Both the position numbers and the translations under genes were made by a program. Under the pieces are notes generated by a model. It ran no database searches. It was given only the letters and a program-made list of their open reading frames with translations, and was not told where the DNA came from. From Staphylococcus schweitzeri (GTDB taxonomy: Bacteria > Bacillota > Bacilli > Staphylococcales > Staphylococcaceae), in NCBI RefSeq assembly GCF_002902405.1, contig NZ_PPQS01000034.1:7422-71421 (forward strand): a DNA stretch of 64,000 nt. Direction: 5' to 3'. This document shows positions 33,269-44,800 of the stretch, piece by piece; position 1 is the stretch's first letter; each line of letters begins with the position of its first letter.

Positions 33269-35455
33269 TTAGTTAAATATTCCTGTTAATCCACCGCTAT
33301 TTCTTGATTGTTGAGATCTAGAGTTATTACTATTTGATTGAGCTGTACCATTACTGTTTGCTGACGTGTCGCTACCACCGTGTGTGCTACGATTTGTAGT
33401 GTTGTTATCTTGACTGCCAGAAACATTGATTGATGGAATGCTACCACTTACTGAGCTTGGACGTTTGAAGTCTTCGCCATCTCTAGAAGCAATTTTAGAC
33501 ATTACATTTTCGTATAAATATTGTGGATATTCTTGTTGGCTATGTCCAACAAATGAATTTTCACCATATTGTTTAACTTTACTGAAGCCCATCCACACTG
33601 ACATAGTGTATTGAGGAGTAAAGCCGTTAATCCATACGTCTTTCGCTGCATTGTCAGGTAAATTATACTGTGTATAAGTTTCAGCACCGTAAGTACCAGT
33701 ACCAGTTTTAGCACCCATATTTACGCCAGATACACCATGACCATATGCAGAACCATAAGGTTTAAAAGTACCTTTTAATATTTCAGCTAACATATAAGCT
33801 GTGTAATCACTCATAGCTTTATGACTAGTGTGATCATACTCAATTGTTTCACCGTCTCGTGTCACTACTTTTTGAATTGAGTGAGCATTGTTATAAGTAC
33901 CACCGTTAGCAATTGCAGCAAATGCTGATGCTAATTGTGTAGGTGAGAATTCTGACGCAGAACCACCAAGTACTTCAGAAGGTCCGATTTCGCCATCATA
34001 ATTCAAGCCAAGTTTGGCAGCGAATTTCTTAGGTGCATCATTTCCGGCATTTTGTTTAACTGATTGCCAAGCTTTTAACGCTGGAATATTGAAACTTTGT
34101 CGTAATGCATCATAAATAGATACAGTTCCATGACTCTTCGTGTCATAGTTTCTAAATGTAGAACCATCAACTTGATATGAAGATTCATCTTGAATCGCAT
34201 GATTTGTTGCCCATTTCATATTTTCAATGGCAGGTCCATACGCTAAGAATGGTTTTAAAGATGAGCCAGTTGGGTGTGGGTCTGTTGCTTGGTTTCTATT
34301 TACGACGTCTTTGAAATCACGTCCGCCAGAAATAGCAACTAAGCCACCAGTCTTACTATCAAGAATAGTTGCACCAACTTGTTGGTCCTTATTCTTGTAG
34401 AAGCTACCGTTATCAACATCATTTTGTAATGTTTTTTGAACATCTTTATCCATGTTTGTATAAATTTTTATACCACTTTGTAACACAGTACCTAAATTTT
34501 CATCTTTGAACTCTTTGTTGTTCATTAATTCAGATTTTACAAAGTTAACGTATGAGTTATACTCAGAATCTTGATTCGTATCAATGTTTTGACGTTCTTC
34601 TTTAGTACGATTTACTAAGTTCGCTTTTAAGTCGATTTTCTTCGCTTCTTGCCACTGTTTATCTGTAATACGTTTATGATAATGCATTAAGTATAAAACA
34701 GTGTTTTTACGATCTTCGGCAGCTTTTGGATGATCATAAATATTATAATTGTTTGGAACCTGTGGTAATCCAGCTAAATAGGCTTCTTCAGCTAAGTTCA
34801 AATCTTTCAAATCTTTGTTGAAATAATACTTAGCGGCAGCTTTGATGCCGGTTACACCATCAGAATAGTAAATTTTATTCAGATATACTTGGAAGATATC
34901 ATCTTTACTATATTCTTGTTCTAAACGATATGATAAGTAAGCTTCTTGAGCTTTACGTCCGATAGATTTATGTTGAGATAAAAATGCATCTTTAACAACT
35001 TGTTGTGTTAACGTCGAAGCACCTTCAGAACCAAATCCACCTGTTAAGTTCTTACCAATCGCACCAAACAAACGTTTATAATCTAGCGCACCATGTTCGT
35101 AGAAACGATTGTCTTCAGTAGCTAGTACTGCATCTTTCATTGATTTTGGCACATCTTTTAAATTAACGTGCTCATGTCTTTGACCATTATCTAATGTCTT
35201 AACAAGTTCACCATTCTTGTCATATATCTTTGCAGGAATTGGATCTTGTAATTTAGCTTCGGTAAAAGCAGGTGCTTTCCAAGCATAATAAGCAAACAAT
35301 AAGATACCTAGTAAAAGAACAACGAAAAATGCAATAATCATGAAGCCAATAATCTTAATAATCGTTCTCTTCACATTTCTATTCTTTTTTGAATTGGATT
35401 TCCCGCTGTTATTCCCATTTTTCTTTGGCTGAGAAGATCCTTTGTTTTCCGTCAT
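33269..35455 (-). CDS. pbp2: Penicillin-binding protein 2 (bifunctional class A PBP)
   Basis: This 728-residue protein polymerises and crosslinks peptidoglycan and is the only class A PBP of S. aureus. A short basic cytoplasmic tail precedes the membrane helix (~31-57). The GT51 transglycosylase domain has Glu114 ([11 protein letters not shown]) and Glu171. The transpeptidase domain has Ser398 in SSLK (398-401), SFN (454-456) and KTG (583-585). The C-terminal ~50 residues are Ser/Asn-rich and disordered. Its ATG overlaps the recU stop by 4 bases. A native PBP2 like this cooperates with PBP2a in methicillin-resistant strains; no mec gene is in this window. Confidence 0.97.
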   Translation of the reverse strand: MTENKGSSQPKKNGNNSGKSNSKKNRNVKRTIIKIIGFMIIAFFVVLLLGILLFAYYAWKAPAFTEAKLQDPIPAKIYDKNGELVKTLDNGQRHEHVNLKDVPKSMKDAVLATEDNRFYEHGALDYKRLFGAIGKNLTGGFGSEGASTLTQQVVKDAFLSQHKSIGRKAQEAYLSYRLEQEYSKDDIFQVYLNKIYYSDGVTGIKAAAKYYFNKDLKDLNLAEEAYLAGLPQVPNNYNIYDHPKAAEDRKNTVLYLMHYHKRITDKQWQEAKKIDLKANLVNRTKEERQNIDTNQDSEYNSYVNFVKSELMNNKEFKDENLGTVLQSGIKIYTNMDKDVQKTLQNDVDNGSFYKNKDQQVGATILDSKTGGLVAISGGRDFKDVVNRNQATDPHPTGSSLKPFLAYGPAIENMKWATNHAIQDESSYQVDGSTFRNYDTKSHGTVSIYDALRQSFNIPALKAWQSVKQNAGNDAPKKFAAKLGLNYDGEIGPSEVLGGSASEFSPTQLASAFAAIANGGTYNNAHSIQKVVTRDGETIEYDHTSHKAMSDYTAYMLAEILKGTFKPYGSAYGHGVSGVNMGAKTGTGTYGAETYTQYNLPDNAAKDVWINGFTPQYTMSVWMGFSKVKQYGENSFVGHSQQEYPQYLYENVMSKIASRDGEDFKRPSSVSGSIPSINVSGSQDNNTTNRSTHGGSDTSANSNGTAQSNSNNSRSQQSRNSGGLTGIFN

Positions 35456-36078
35456 ATGCGGTCCTCACTTTCATCTAATATCAACTTATCAACTGCTTTT
35501 AGATAGTCTAATCTTGGTTGATACTGATAAGGAATATGGTAACCATTTTTTCGTATTTCATCAACTGTTATAGATTTTTTAATATCATCTTTGTATCTAT
35601 TCCAAAATATTTCGAATTTTGAATAAGGTAAGAGATAAACTTCATCTAGCGTTTTAAAACGAATCATCAAAAAGACAATACCTTTTTGTTGGTATGCATT
35701 TTTCATATGTTCGACTTGGTGGTCATGTATATTGTTTAAAGGAAAGGAAGTTTTATTTTTGGTCTCCTTTGCTTCGAAGTCAATATAATGACCTTGGTAA
35801 ACGCCATTGTAATCAGTTGTTGAAGGTGTACGAAAATATGCTTCGTTAATCACAGCCTTACTCCGTTTTGGATAATTAACATTAACTATCTGTACAGGAG
35901 TAGGTTTCTTATGAATAACAGCAATGTCGCTTTTAAGATAAAACGAATTTGAATGTTCGATATCTTTTTCAAGTGACATACCACGTCCACCGTATTCAAT
36001 ATTACTAAAGGCAGGGAGCTTTTTCCCTCCGTCTATAGCACTATTTTTACGATATGGTTTACCATTTGGATAATTCAT
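35452..36078 (-). CDS. recU: Holliday junction resolvase RecU
   Basis: This 208-residue enzyme resolves four-way junctions and aids chromosome segregation. The PD-(D/E)xK-type active site is visible as IDFEAKETK (~105-113), with an upstream acidic residue in STTDYNG. I start it at 36078, which gives [12 protein letters not shown], the family N-terminus; an in-frame ATG at 36129 would place 17 unrelated residues across the promoter. It is cotranscribed with pbp2 (4-base overlap), linking recombination with wall synthesis as in other Firmicutes. Confidence 0.94.
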   Translation of the reverse strand: MNYPNGKPYRKNSAIDGGKKLPAFSNIEYGGRGMSLEKDIEHSNSFYLKSDIAVIHKKPTPVQIVNVNYPKRSKAVINEAYFRTPSTTDYNGVYQGHYIDFEAKETKNKTSFPLNNIHDHQVEHMKNAYQQKGIVFLMIRFKTLDEVYLLPYSKFEIFWNRYKDDIKKSITVDEIRKNGYHIPYQYQPRLDYLKAVDKLILDESEDRI

Positions 36079-36115
36079 AAATTTCACCACACAAGTTTGG
36101 TAGTAAACGATGTTC

Positions 36116-36145
36116 ATTATACACAACATTATAGTAAAACACCAA
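36116..36145 (-). promoter_or_regulatory. recU-pbp2 promoter
   Basis: On the minus strand TTGGTG (36140-36145), an 18-base spacer and TATAAT (36116-36121) form a good sigma-A promoter. The expected transcript start near 36109 leaves a leader of about 30 bases before recU. Confidence 0.65.
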
Positions 36146-36571
36146 ACTTAAATTAGTATAAATGCGAAAGACACAATACACCAAAGCTTATTTTAACGTG
36201 ATTTCGACATTAACACAATATTATTATAATACATTTACCGTTATTGTTGGAAATTTACACATGAATTTATACTTTGTAAAAGATTTACTTCTAAAAATTA
36301 AAATCTAAAACAAGTTTTTTAAAATTTGGTGGTAATGTATGATTGTAATGACAGGTTAAATTTAAAAAAACACTTAAAAAATAAATAGGTTTGTCTTATT
36401 TATCCTTTCATGAAATAGCTATAAAAAACACCATTTATATAGGAAGTTTTTAGATTATCTTGGTATGCAAACTGACTATTTTGAAATATAAAAAATTAAA
36501 ATCAATTAAAGTCTTAAAACATGACTATTGTAGTATATTGTGATAAATTTAAAAATGTAGGAGGCGTCCTC
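36146..36571. other. Divergent intergenic region recU / DUF1798 gene
   Basis: About 425 bases with no gene, very AT-rich. A weak AAATAAATAGG..CTTATTTAT hairpin lies near 36383-36402. The DUF1798 ribosome site GTAGGAGGCG is at 36558-36567. I cannot identify its promoter. Confidence 0.4.
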
Positions 36572-36922
36572 ATGAATGATATAATTGAATCACTAATTTA
36601 TGAAGTTAATAATATGCAACAAAATTTTGAAAATGTTAAATCTCAACAACAAGACCATGATTTTCATCAAATTGTAAAACCATATACAGTATATATTGAT
36701 AATTTATTAAACGAAATGAAGTTGCAACGTGAAATTATCATTGAAATACCATATATGAATGCGAGGAAGTTTGAACTCCTAATCGCTAACATTGAACAAC
36801 TATCAGTTGAATGTCATTTTAAGCGAACTAGCAGAAAGTTATTTGTTGAAAAGCTGAAAAGTGTTCATTATGATTTGAAAAATATTTTAGATGGCTTAGT
36901 TAAAGAGGGCATTTATGGTTAA
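36572..36922 (+). CDS. DUF1798 family protein (YppE-like)
   Basis: This 116-residue, all-helical cytoplasmic protein fits the DUF1798/YppE family, which has no known function. Charged amphipathic helices cover nearly the whole length. I start it at ATG 36572 after GTAGGAGGCG; an earlier in-frame start at 36521 precedes this site. It overlaps ypsA by 8 bases. In Firmicutes this gene typically lies beside ypsA, gpsB and the RNase P RNA, opposite recU-pbp, as here. Confidence 0.78.
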   Translation: MNDIIESLIYEVNNMQQNFENVKSQQQDHDFHQIVKPYTVYIDNLLNEMKLQREIIIEIPYMNARKFELLIANIEQLSVECHFKRTSRKLFVEKLKSVHYDLKNILDGLVKEGIYG

Positions 36923-37478
36923 AACAGTATATGTCACAGGTTATAAATCATTCGAATTAAATATTTTTAAAGACGACGCACCTGAAGTTCATTATTTAAA
37001 ACAATTTATAAAACATAAAATCGAACAATTATTAGATGAAGGATTAGAATGGGTGTTAATTCAAGGACAAATGGGTATAGAATTATGGACTGCTGAAGTG
37101 GTGATTGAACTTAAAAAAATGCACGAAACATTAAAGTTCGCTGTTATTACACCGTTTCTAGGACATACCGAAAAGTGGAATGAACATAATCAAAGCAAGT
37201 ATGCCAATATTATTAAACATGCAGATTATGTTGATAGTATTTTTCATGCCCCGTATCAAGGTCCTTTTCAATTTAAGCAAGCAGATCAGTTTATGCTTGA
37301 ACATTCGGATCAAACATTGCTCATTTATGATGAGGAACAAGAGGCGAGTCCTAAGTTCTTCAAGCAGATGTTAGTTGATTTTATGAATAAAACAAACTAT
37401 ACTTGTGATATTGTGACGTTCGATGAATTAACAGCATTCATCAATGACTTACAGTGGTCTGAAGATCAAAGTTTCTAA
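36915..37478 (+). CDS. ypsA: YpsA, SLOG-superfamily protein linked to cell division
   Basis: This 187-residue DUF1273 protein has a Rossmann-like SLOG fold. [12 protein letters not shown] (~7-18) and the glycine-containing [17 protein letters not shown] (~47-63) are the likely ligand-binding elements. B. subtilis and S. aureus YpsA affect cell division and FtsZ placement when overproduced, and the ligand may be ADP-ribose or a nucleotide. It overlaps the DUF1798 gene by 8 bases and is 13 bases before gpsB, so a division operon is likely. Confidence 0.9.
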
Positions 37479-37491
37479 TGAGGTGGAAAAA

Positions 37492-37836
37492 ATGTCAGAT
37501 GTTTCATTGAAATTATCAGCAAAAGATATTTACGAAAAAGATTTTGAAAAAACAATGGCTCGCGGCTATAGAAGAGAAGAAGTAGATGCATTTTTAGATG
37601 ACATTATTGCTGATTATCAAAAAATGGCCGATATGAATAACGAAGTTGTAAAATTGTCAGAAGAGAACCATAAACTTAAAAAAGAATTAGAAGAATTAAG
37701 ACTACGTGTAGCAACATCTAGACCTCAAGATAATAAAAGTTTTTCTTCAAACAATACAACAACAAACACATCTTCAAATAATGTAGATATATTAAAACGT
37801 ATTTCAAACTTAGAAAAAGCTGTATTTGGTAAATAA
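37492..37836 (+). CDS. gpsB: Cell-division regulator GpsB
   Basis: This 114-residue DivIVA-like protein coordinates septal peptidoglycan synthesis, and S. aureus GpsB also acts on FtsZ. The membrane-associating N-terminal domain ([20 protein letters not shown], ~11-30) leads into a coiled coil (~30-70). A Ser/Thr/Asn-rich linker (~75-95) and a short C-terminal helix ([14 protein letters not shown]) that forms the trimer follow. The start is ATG 37492 after GAGGTGG. Its partners include PBPs, and pbp2 is encoded 2 kb away. Confidence 0.95.
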
Positions 37837-37878
37837 TTACTAAATACAAAAGTTTAACTGTCTTACTAATAATGACTA

Positions 37879-37887
37879 TGTTATAAT
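37879..37887 (+). promoter_or_regulatory. rnpB extended -10 element
   Basis: TGTTATAAT (TG at 37879-37880, TATAAT at 37882-37887) forms an extended -10 just ahead of the RNase P RNA. The -35 is poor, which an extended -10 can offset. Confidence 0.55.
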
Positions 37888-37892
37888 TTTAA

Positions 37893-38292
37893 AAGTGATA
37901 TTTTGGATAATCGCTATTTTTAATAGAGGAAAGTCCATGCTCACACAGTCTGAGATGATTGTAGTGTTCGTGCTTGATGAAACAATAAATCAAGGCATTA
38001 ATTTGACGGCAATGAAATATCCTAAGTCTTCGATATGGATAGAGTAATTTGAAAGTGCCACAGTGACGTAGCTTTTATAGAAATATAAAAGGTGGAACGC
38101 GGTAAACCCCTCGAGTGAGCAATCCAAATTTGGTAGGAGCACTTGTTTAACGGAATTCAACGTATAAACGAGACACACTTCGCGAAATGAAGTGGTGTAG
38201 ACAGATGGTTATCACCTGAGTACCAGTGTGACTAGTGCACGTGATGAGTACGATGGAACAGAACATGGCTTATAGAAATATCACTACTAGTT
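37893..38292 (+). ncRNA. rnpB: RNase P RNA (type B)
   Basis: This is the catalytic RNA that removes 5' leaders from tRNA precursors. The conserved GAGGAAAGTCC (near 37925-37935), the ACAGTGACG block, GGTGGAACGCGGTAAACCCC and the 3' region GGAACAGAACATGGCTTATAG are clear. P1 is formed by GTGATATTTT at the 5' end and AAATATCAC at 38277-38284. The order of elements matches the Bacillus type B. The exact ends are estimated. A terminator follows within 2 bases. Confidence 0.96.
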
Positions 38293-38293
38293 T

Positions 38294-38322
38294 AGCTCTC
38301 CTAGATGATGGAGAGCTTTTTT
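38294..38322 (+). terminator. rnpB terminator
   Basis: AGCTCTCC pairs perfectly with GGAGAGCT around an 8-base loop, followed by a T-run. The 163 bases to the next gene show nothing else. Confidence 0.93.
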
Positions 38323-38485
38323 CATGAAAAGAACACTTAAAATTAATAGCTTGTCTTGATATAATGACACTGCCTCATTTTAAAATAATAAGCGAATACG
38401 TTAATGTATCAGTGATTAAAAATGTTGGAAATGTATAAAAAACACATGCTAAGAATAAAATACCTGTATAAAAGGAGAATTATAT

Positions 38486-39631
38486 ATGTTTCAATTACTT
38501 GCAGTTTGTCCGATGGGATTAGAAGCTGTTGTAGCTAGAGAAATTCAAGAATTAGGCTATGAAACAAATGTTGAAAATGGTCGTATATTTTTTGAAGGAG
38601 ATGCCAGTGCAATCGTAAAGGCAAATTTATGGTTGCGCACAGCAGACCGAATCAAAATTGTTGTTGGACGTTTTAACGCAACGACGTTTGACGAATTATT
38701 CGAACAAACCAAAGCGCTCCCTTGGGAATCTATTATTGATAAAGAAGGTAATTTCCCAGTTCAAGGTAGAAGCGTAAAATCAACTTTACATAGTGTGCCA
38801 GATTGTCAGGCGATAACTAAGAAAGCTATTGTTGAACGATTACGTCGTGCATATAATGAAAAAGGTTGGTTGAATGAATCAGGAGCCAAATATCCCGTTG
38901 AAGTTGCCATTTTAAAAGATAATGTATTATTGACTATCGATACTTCAGGTTCTGGTTTGAACAGACGTGGCTATAGACTAGCGCAAGGCGAAGCACCAAT
39001 TAAAGAAACGTTGGCAGCGAGTTTAATCCGTCTGGCAAACTGGAAAGGCGATACACCTTTAATTGATCCATTTTGCGGTTCGGGAACAATAGCTATAGAA
39101 GCTTGTTTAATTGCTCAAAATATCGCACCTGGTTTTAATCGTGAGTTCGTATCAGAACAATGGAACATCATGCCAGCAAATATTTATGATGACTACCGTG
39201 ATGAAGCGGATAAAATGGCTGATTATGATAAAGAAATCGAAGTTTATGCTTCTGATATTGAGCCAGAAATGGTAGAGATTGCTAAACGTAACGCTGAAGA
39301 AGTTGGCTTGTCAGACATTATTAAATTTAGTGTGAAAGATGTGAATACATTAACAATTGATACAGAAGAACCGGTGGCATTAATTGGAAATCCACCATAT
39401 GGTGAGCGTATTGGTGATCGTGAAGAAGTTGAAGAGATGTACCGTTATATTGGTAAACTAATGAAACAACATCCATTTTTATCGACATACATTTTGACAA
39501 GTAATAAAGAATTTGAATATTTAGTAGATCGTAAAGCAACGAAGCGACGTAAGTTATTTAATGGATATATAGAATGTACTTATTATCAATACTGGGGTAA
39601 AAAGACAGAACGTAAAATCATTGAAAACTAA
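38486..39631 (+). CDS. THUMP-domain class I rRNA methyltransferase (RlmL/YpsC family)
   Basis: This 381-residue protein has an N-terminal ferredoxin-like plus THUMP RNA-binding region (~1-160) and a C-terminal Rossmann methyltransferase domain. SAM motif I is DPFCGSGTIAIEA (~193-205), and the catalytic NPPYGERIG (~304-312) is typical of N2-guanine methyltransferases. The E. coli homologue RlmL methylates G2445 of 23S rRNA; the same target is likely but not proven here. AAAGGAG precedes the ATG. Its place next to gpsB and rnpB is conserved (B. subtilis ypsC). Confidence 0.9.
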   Translation: MFQLLAVCPMGLEAVVAREIQELGYETNVENGRIFFEGDASAIVKANLWLRTADRIKIVVGRFNATTFDELFEQTKALPWESIIDKEGNFPVQGRSVKSTLHSVPDCQAITKKAIVERLRRAYNEKGWLNESGAKYPVEVAILKDNVLLTIDTSGSGLNRRGYRLAQGEAPIKETLAASLIRLANWKGDTPLIDPFCGSGTIAIEACLIAQNIAPGFNREFVSEQWNIMPANIYDDYRDEADKMADYDKEIEVYASDIEPEMVEIAKRNAEEVGLSDIIKFSVKDVNTLTIDTEEPVALIGNPPYGERIGDREEVEEMYRYIGKLMKQHPFLSTYILTSNKEFEYLVDRKATKRRKLFNGYIECTYYQYWGKKTERKIIEN

Positions 39632-39714
39632 AGTGTTTCTAATGCATGACTAAAATTATTTATATTTATGTTCTCATAATTATAGGTATTTTTGAAAAAT
39701 GGAGGAGTTTATAC

Positions 39715-40047
39715 ATGAGCAAAAAAATGGGCCTAGGTTTATCTATAACATTGGTTGTTATTGGTATTGCCGTTGTATGTTTAATGGTTTTTTCAAGTCA
39801 AAAAACTACTTATTTTGGTTATATGAATAGTAATACAAATGCAGAAAAAGTTGTCAGTGAAAAAGATGGGTTAGTAAAACATAATATCAAAGTAGAACCA
39901 TCTAATGATTTCAAGCCGAAAAAAGGTGACTTTGTTAAACTTGTCTCTAAAGATGATGGTAAGACATTTTATAAACAAGATGTTGTTGAACATGATGATG
40001 TTCCTCACGGTTTAATGATGAAAATTCACGACATGCATATGAATTAA
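39715..40047 (+). CDS. Small membrane-anchored protein (DUF4889-like)
   Basis: This 110-residue protein starts with one hydrophobic helix (~8-27), followed by an exported or cytoplasmic polar domain. That domain contains KPKKGDFVKLVSKDDGKTFY (~62-81) and a His/Met-rich tail (HDDVPHGLMMKIHDMHM). It resembles the staphylococcal DUF4889 family as I remember it; function is unknown. The His/Met tail could bind metal, which is speculative. I start it at ATG 39715 after TGGAGGAG; an in-frame start at 39646 would add 23 hydrophobic residues with no ribosome site. Confidence 0.75.
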   Translation: MSKKMGLGLSITLVVIGIAVVCLMVFSSQKTTYFGYMNSNTNAEKVVSEKDGLVKHNIKVEPSNDFKPKKGDFVKLVSKDDGKTFYKQDVVEHDDVPHGLMMKIHDMHMN

Positions 40048-40049
40048 TA

Positions 40050-40120
40050 AAAAAGCATCTATTTCGTATTTATGGTCTTATAATTTCGACCTAAAAATAC
40101 GTTTTAGATGCTTTTATTTT
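40050..40120. terminator. Bidirectional terminator between the DUF4889-like and PepSY genes
   Basis: AAAAGCATCTA pairs with TAGATGCTTTT around a long loop, with T-rich ends on both strands between convergent genes. Confidence 0.8.
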
Positions 40121-40192
40121 TGGATTTTTATTAAATTTGACTGATGAAAAGTTTCCGTTATTTCTTTTGTTTGATTTTTAATCTTGTATATA

Positions 40193-41533
40193 TTATTGCT
40201 TAGTTTTTCGATCTTTAAAATACAAAATTAATTCAATTACCAACACTAGTATGAGTGATAATCCAAATAACGGCATTAATAGTCCTAATATTACTAAGAA
40301 GGAAACTAAAGATAATGATGCTGGTTTTTTGACGCGATGTGGTACTTTTACAACAGTGTTTTTTGTACGCTTTATCCATGAGACAAACCCCATACCAATT
40401 GCTACTAATAAAGCGATACATACTAATAAATTAATGATTTTGTTTAAAATACCGAATAAATGTCCTTCGTGAAGCGGGATGCCCCATGTAAACCATTTAG
40501 CAATAATGCCGTAGTCATCATATTTAATACTACCCAATTTTTTACCACTATATTGATCGAAATAAAGCGTTTGTTCCTTATGAGGTGATACATCTAGCCC
40601 AGTAACACCTGAGTTACTAGTATTAGATACAATAAAGGTACCATGTTTATCACTTGGGTATACGATTGAAAATGGCTTTTCAACACCACCTTTTTGCGCC
40701 TGTTCAACGACCTTATCAATAGATATTTGATGATCTAATTTGGTTTGAGGCATTGCTGCATTACCATGATGACCACTTGAACTCTTTTCAGATGAAGCTG
40801 GCTGTTTATTTTTACGTGTAGCCCAAGGTAACTCATTCAAATCTGATTTAGGTGGATTAATCGATAATTCACCTTGACCAAGGTCGCCATTTGTATCCAT
40901 CATACCGGCAATTTTACTGCCCATAAAACCTGACCATGGCAATCCAGTTAAGACTAATATAAATACTGGAATTGCAATTGTAACTCCAGTTATAGCATGC
41001 CATTTTTGCCAACGAAGCGCTTTGCTTTTGTTAGAAATCAGGTGCTTCTTAATGAGTAAATAAGTCCCAGATAAAATCATGAATATCGTCCAGCATGCGG
41101 TTAACTCAACTAAATAATTAATAATAGTATTTTCAGTAAACAATGAACTATGTATACTTCGCATTACATTGGAATACGTATGTTTCGCATTTTGATCAGC
41201 AACAAATTGATTGTTTTGATCTAGAAAGACGTAACGTTGATTTCCTGCCATATCACTCAGTGTAATTCGTTTATTATATGGTTCTTCAAGTATACTAACT
41301 TTACTAACAAAGAATCCTTCATATTGTCGTTCAACTTGATGCACTGCATCATTTAACGTTTGATGCGATTTAACATCACTGTTACCAAAAAACTCGCTCT
41401 TATAAATATTATTTTCAACTTCTGGAAAGAACAAGTAACCAATGCCCGAAATAGTTAAAGTGATTAACAGTGGTGCAATAAATATTGCTGCATAGAAATG
41501 CAATCTTTGTAATGGATTAAATGTATTTTTCAT
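40193..41533 (-). CDS. PepSY-associated membrane protein
   Basis: This 446-residue protein has the PepSY-associated TM architecture. An N-terminal helix (FIAPLLITLTISGIGYLF, ~18-35) is followed by an external PepSY-type segment, a central helix pair (~140-160 and ~183-210), a large His/Ser-containing loop (SSGHHGNAA) and C-terminal helices. Such proteins are often linked to iron or heme acquisition, or to ferric reduction; a role here is inferred only from the family. It stands alone, facing away from dynA. The start is preceded by GGGAGGGAAAT. Confidence 0.82.
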   Translation of the reverse strand: MKNTFNPLQRLHFYAAIFIAPLLITLTISGIGYLFFPEVENNIYKSEFFGNSDVKSHQTLNDAVHQVERQYEGFFVSKVSILEEPYNKRITLSDMAGNQRYVFLDQNNQFVADQNAKHTYSNVMRSIHSSLFTENTIINYLVELTACWTIFMILSGTYLLIKKHLISNKSKALRWQKWHAITGVTIAIPVFILVLTGLPWSGFMGSKIAGMMDTNGDLGQGELSINPPKSDLNELPWATRKNKQPASSEKSSSGHHGNAAMPQTKLDHQISIDKVVEQAQKGGVEKPFSIVYPSDKHGTFIVSNTSNSGVTGLDVSPHKEQTLYFDQYSGKKLGSIKYDDYGIIAKWFTWGIPLHEGHLFGILNKIINLLVCIALLVAIGMGFVSWIKRTKNTVVKVPHRVKKPASLSLVSFLVILGLLMPLFGLSLILVLVIELILYFKDRKTKQ

Positions 41534-41835
41534 ATTTCCCTCCCAATTGGCTATTATACGGTGTCAATTCTGCGACGTGTGTGAACAAAATGTGACAATA
41601 TTTATTTTTTAAAAAAATTTAACGGTAAATTATGAATTTTAGAAAAGTGGATTTTTGAGTTAAAATATTTGGGAAAATTGAATATCCGTATGTTTTATCA
41701 AGCAGCTATGATAAAATTTAAACATAATACAATATGAGCTGTTCAACTATCTATGTATGAATGGACACCGATATTGTGTGAATTCGCTTTAACAAGCAAA
41801 CATTTATATGTGAACGAACCAAAGGGGAAAGTAAC
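41534..41835. other. Divergent intergenic region PepSY gene / dynamin gene
   Basis: No gene is seen in 302 bases. On the minus strand a TATAAT lies about 25 bases before the PepSY start, 4 bases after a TTGACA, a spacing too short for a promoter. The dynamin ribosome site AAAGGGGAAAG is at 41821-41831. Confidence 0.4.
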
Positions 41836-44800
41836 ATGATTAATAAAGAACAATTAGATCTTTTATATAAATTAAAAAAAGAAGTTGAAAAGTCGCGAAA
41901 TGAAGCACTTTTACATACAATTAACCAAGTAATTAAGAAAGTATATTTGCAACAATATACATGTTCGTTCGTTGGACATTTTTCCGCAGGTAAATCGACA
42001 CTGATAAATTTATTAATTGAACAAGATATCTTACCAAGTTCACCTGTACCAACTACAAGCAATACTGCAATCGTGTCAGTTTCAGACAATCACGAAATTA
42101 TTGCTAATTTGCCGAACCAAACGTATGCCAAATTAGCCAATTATGATGAAGTAAGACAAATGAATCGCCAAAATGTCGATGTTGAATCTGTAGAAATTAA
42201 TTTTCAATCAACTAAATTTGAAAATGGGTTTACGTTGCAAGACACGCCAGGTGTTGATTCTAATGTTGCATCACATCAGTCAATAACAGAACAATACATG
42301 TATACAAGTAATATGATATTTTATACGGTTGACTATAACCACGTTCAATCTGAACTCAATTTTAAGTTTATGAAGCATATAAATGATGTTGGAATACCTG
42401 TAGTGTTTATCATCAATCAAATTGACAAACATCAAGACGATGAATTGTCATTCACTACGTTTAAATCTCGAGTTGAAAAGTCAATTGCAGATTGGGATAT
42501 TAAATTGGCACGAACATTTTACGTTTCAAAATTTGATCATCCTGAAAATGAACTTGAAGCATTATCTAATTATCTTGTATCTTTAGATCAGCACAGAGAA
42601 ACAATTGAAGATTATACATCAAGAACGGTTGAATATATTACCGAAGCTCAGCTAGATTACATTCAGTCTGAAATTCAGGAAGTATTAGAAGGTTTGGGTA
42701 TCGAAGAAGCAGATTTTGAACAAGCATTTTTAAATAGTCAACAGCATCAAGCAATTAGTGAAGAGGCACAACTTTTAAATAATCCAGATGAATTAATGGC
42801 ATTTTTAAAGAACAAGCGTAAAAATATTTTAGAAAATGCATACATTATGCCTCATAATATGAGAGAAATGTTACGTAGTTATTTGGAAAGTATGTCTCAA
42901 GACTTTATTGTTGGAGGGCTTTTTAATAAAAAGAAGAAAAAACTACAAATTCAACAACAACGATTATTAACAGCGATAGATGCGTTACAAGAACACGTTA
43001 ATCAACAAATTCGTCAACCAATGCGAGAGGATATGTCTTTTGTTACGCGTTTTATAAATAAAAAAGAAGCTTCAGACAAAGTGTTAAATCAGCATTATGA
43101 CGTCAAACCGGAAACGATTGAAGGTTTATATCAGCCACAAACATCAATCAGCAATACTTATGTGCTTACATTTTCAGACGAAGTGGTTAAATCCATTAAG
43201 AAACATGTTGAACAAGAATCAACACCGATTTTTAAAGAAATTATAGAAAATGTGCAGGTAGATGAATTACCAACAGAAGAAAGTGAAGATTTAAAAGAAT
43301 ATCAACATTACACAGAATTAAATGAGTTACGTCAGTCATTGACGACTAAGAATTATCGACATTACTATATTCATTTAGATGAATCTCTAGATAAATTAGT
43401 AGGTCGTCAAGAGACGACATATCAATTGGCTACTGATATTGCTCAGGATAACCGAGATAAACAACAACTAAATCAGCAAACAGCTACAACAAATATGTCA
43501 ATCGATATTCAAAAAGCACTTGATATAATTTCTGATGTGCCTTTATTCAAGCGTACTAAGCAGGATATCTATGAAACATTAACACGTATAGATAATAAAT
43601 TAATAAAAATTGGTGTGTTTGGAACATTTAGTGCTGGTAAAAGTAGTTTGATAAATGCATTATTAGGCGAACATATTTTAGTCAGTTCTCCAAATCCTAC
43701 TACAGCAGCTACAACAGAAATATCTTATGGAGACGAAAGTTATATAACGCTAAAATCACAATCGCAATTATTAGATGAAATTAATGCAGTAATTGAATAC
43801 CAAGATATATCTTTTTCGACTATAGAAGACTTTGTTAATTCAGATTTAGAAAAGTTAAAATCACATTTAAATAAAAATCAACTTGCTTTTGTTCATGCAG
43901 TTGAAAAACATTATAAATTGTATGTCAATATGTTGAAAAATGGAGAAAAACATGCCATTGATCAACAAGAATTGAAAAAGTGGAGTGCAGAAGATGAATA
44001 TGCAACATTTGTCAAAACAGTGCATATTGCATTAAAGCATGATTGGTTAAAAGGTAAAATAATTGTTGACTCATTAGGATTACACTCAAATAACCAAAGA
44101 CATACAAATGAAACCGAGCAAATTTTAACTTCTTCAGACTTAATATTGTATGTAAGTTATTTTAATCATTCATTTACTGATAATGACAAGGCGTTTATAG
44201 AACACATGAAAGATATGAATCAATTGAATGAAAATCAAGCATTTAAAATGGTAATTAATGCTGCTGATTTAGCAGAAAGTCAAGATGATCTTGAAGCGGT
44301 TGAAACATATGTATCGGATGCATTAAGACAAGTACAATTACAATCAGACATTTTTGCAGTATCAAGTCGAAATGCATTGCAAGGTAAAGATAAGGGCATT
44401 GATCAATTAAAACAAAGCATACAACAATTTGTGGATGTTGAATCTAAATCAATTTTAGAACAACAAATGATTCATCAGCTTCAACAAATGGATCATTCTT
44501 ATGTTGAGATGATTACAGAATTTGAAACAAACAAAGCTGATATTTCACGTCGCCAACAAAAGTTAACAGTTTATAAAGATAAACAGCGCTTGAAATATCA
44601 ATTAATTGACGCGACATTACAACATACAGACAATGAAGTGGAAGAACAAGTATATCATTTAAATGCACGTTTAAAACTACAACTACTTGACGATGTTAAA
44701 TCAATATTTAATTCACAAATGACGCAAAATAGTGATTTTAACGGAGAAAAGAAAGTGTCTACGAAAGTATACTTAGATCAAATTCATCAACGGTTGTTTT

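Noticed and set aside
41751-42089. 112-codon minus-strand frame at the dynamin start
   Set aside because: It is an antisense shadow of the GTPase domain with no ribosome site.
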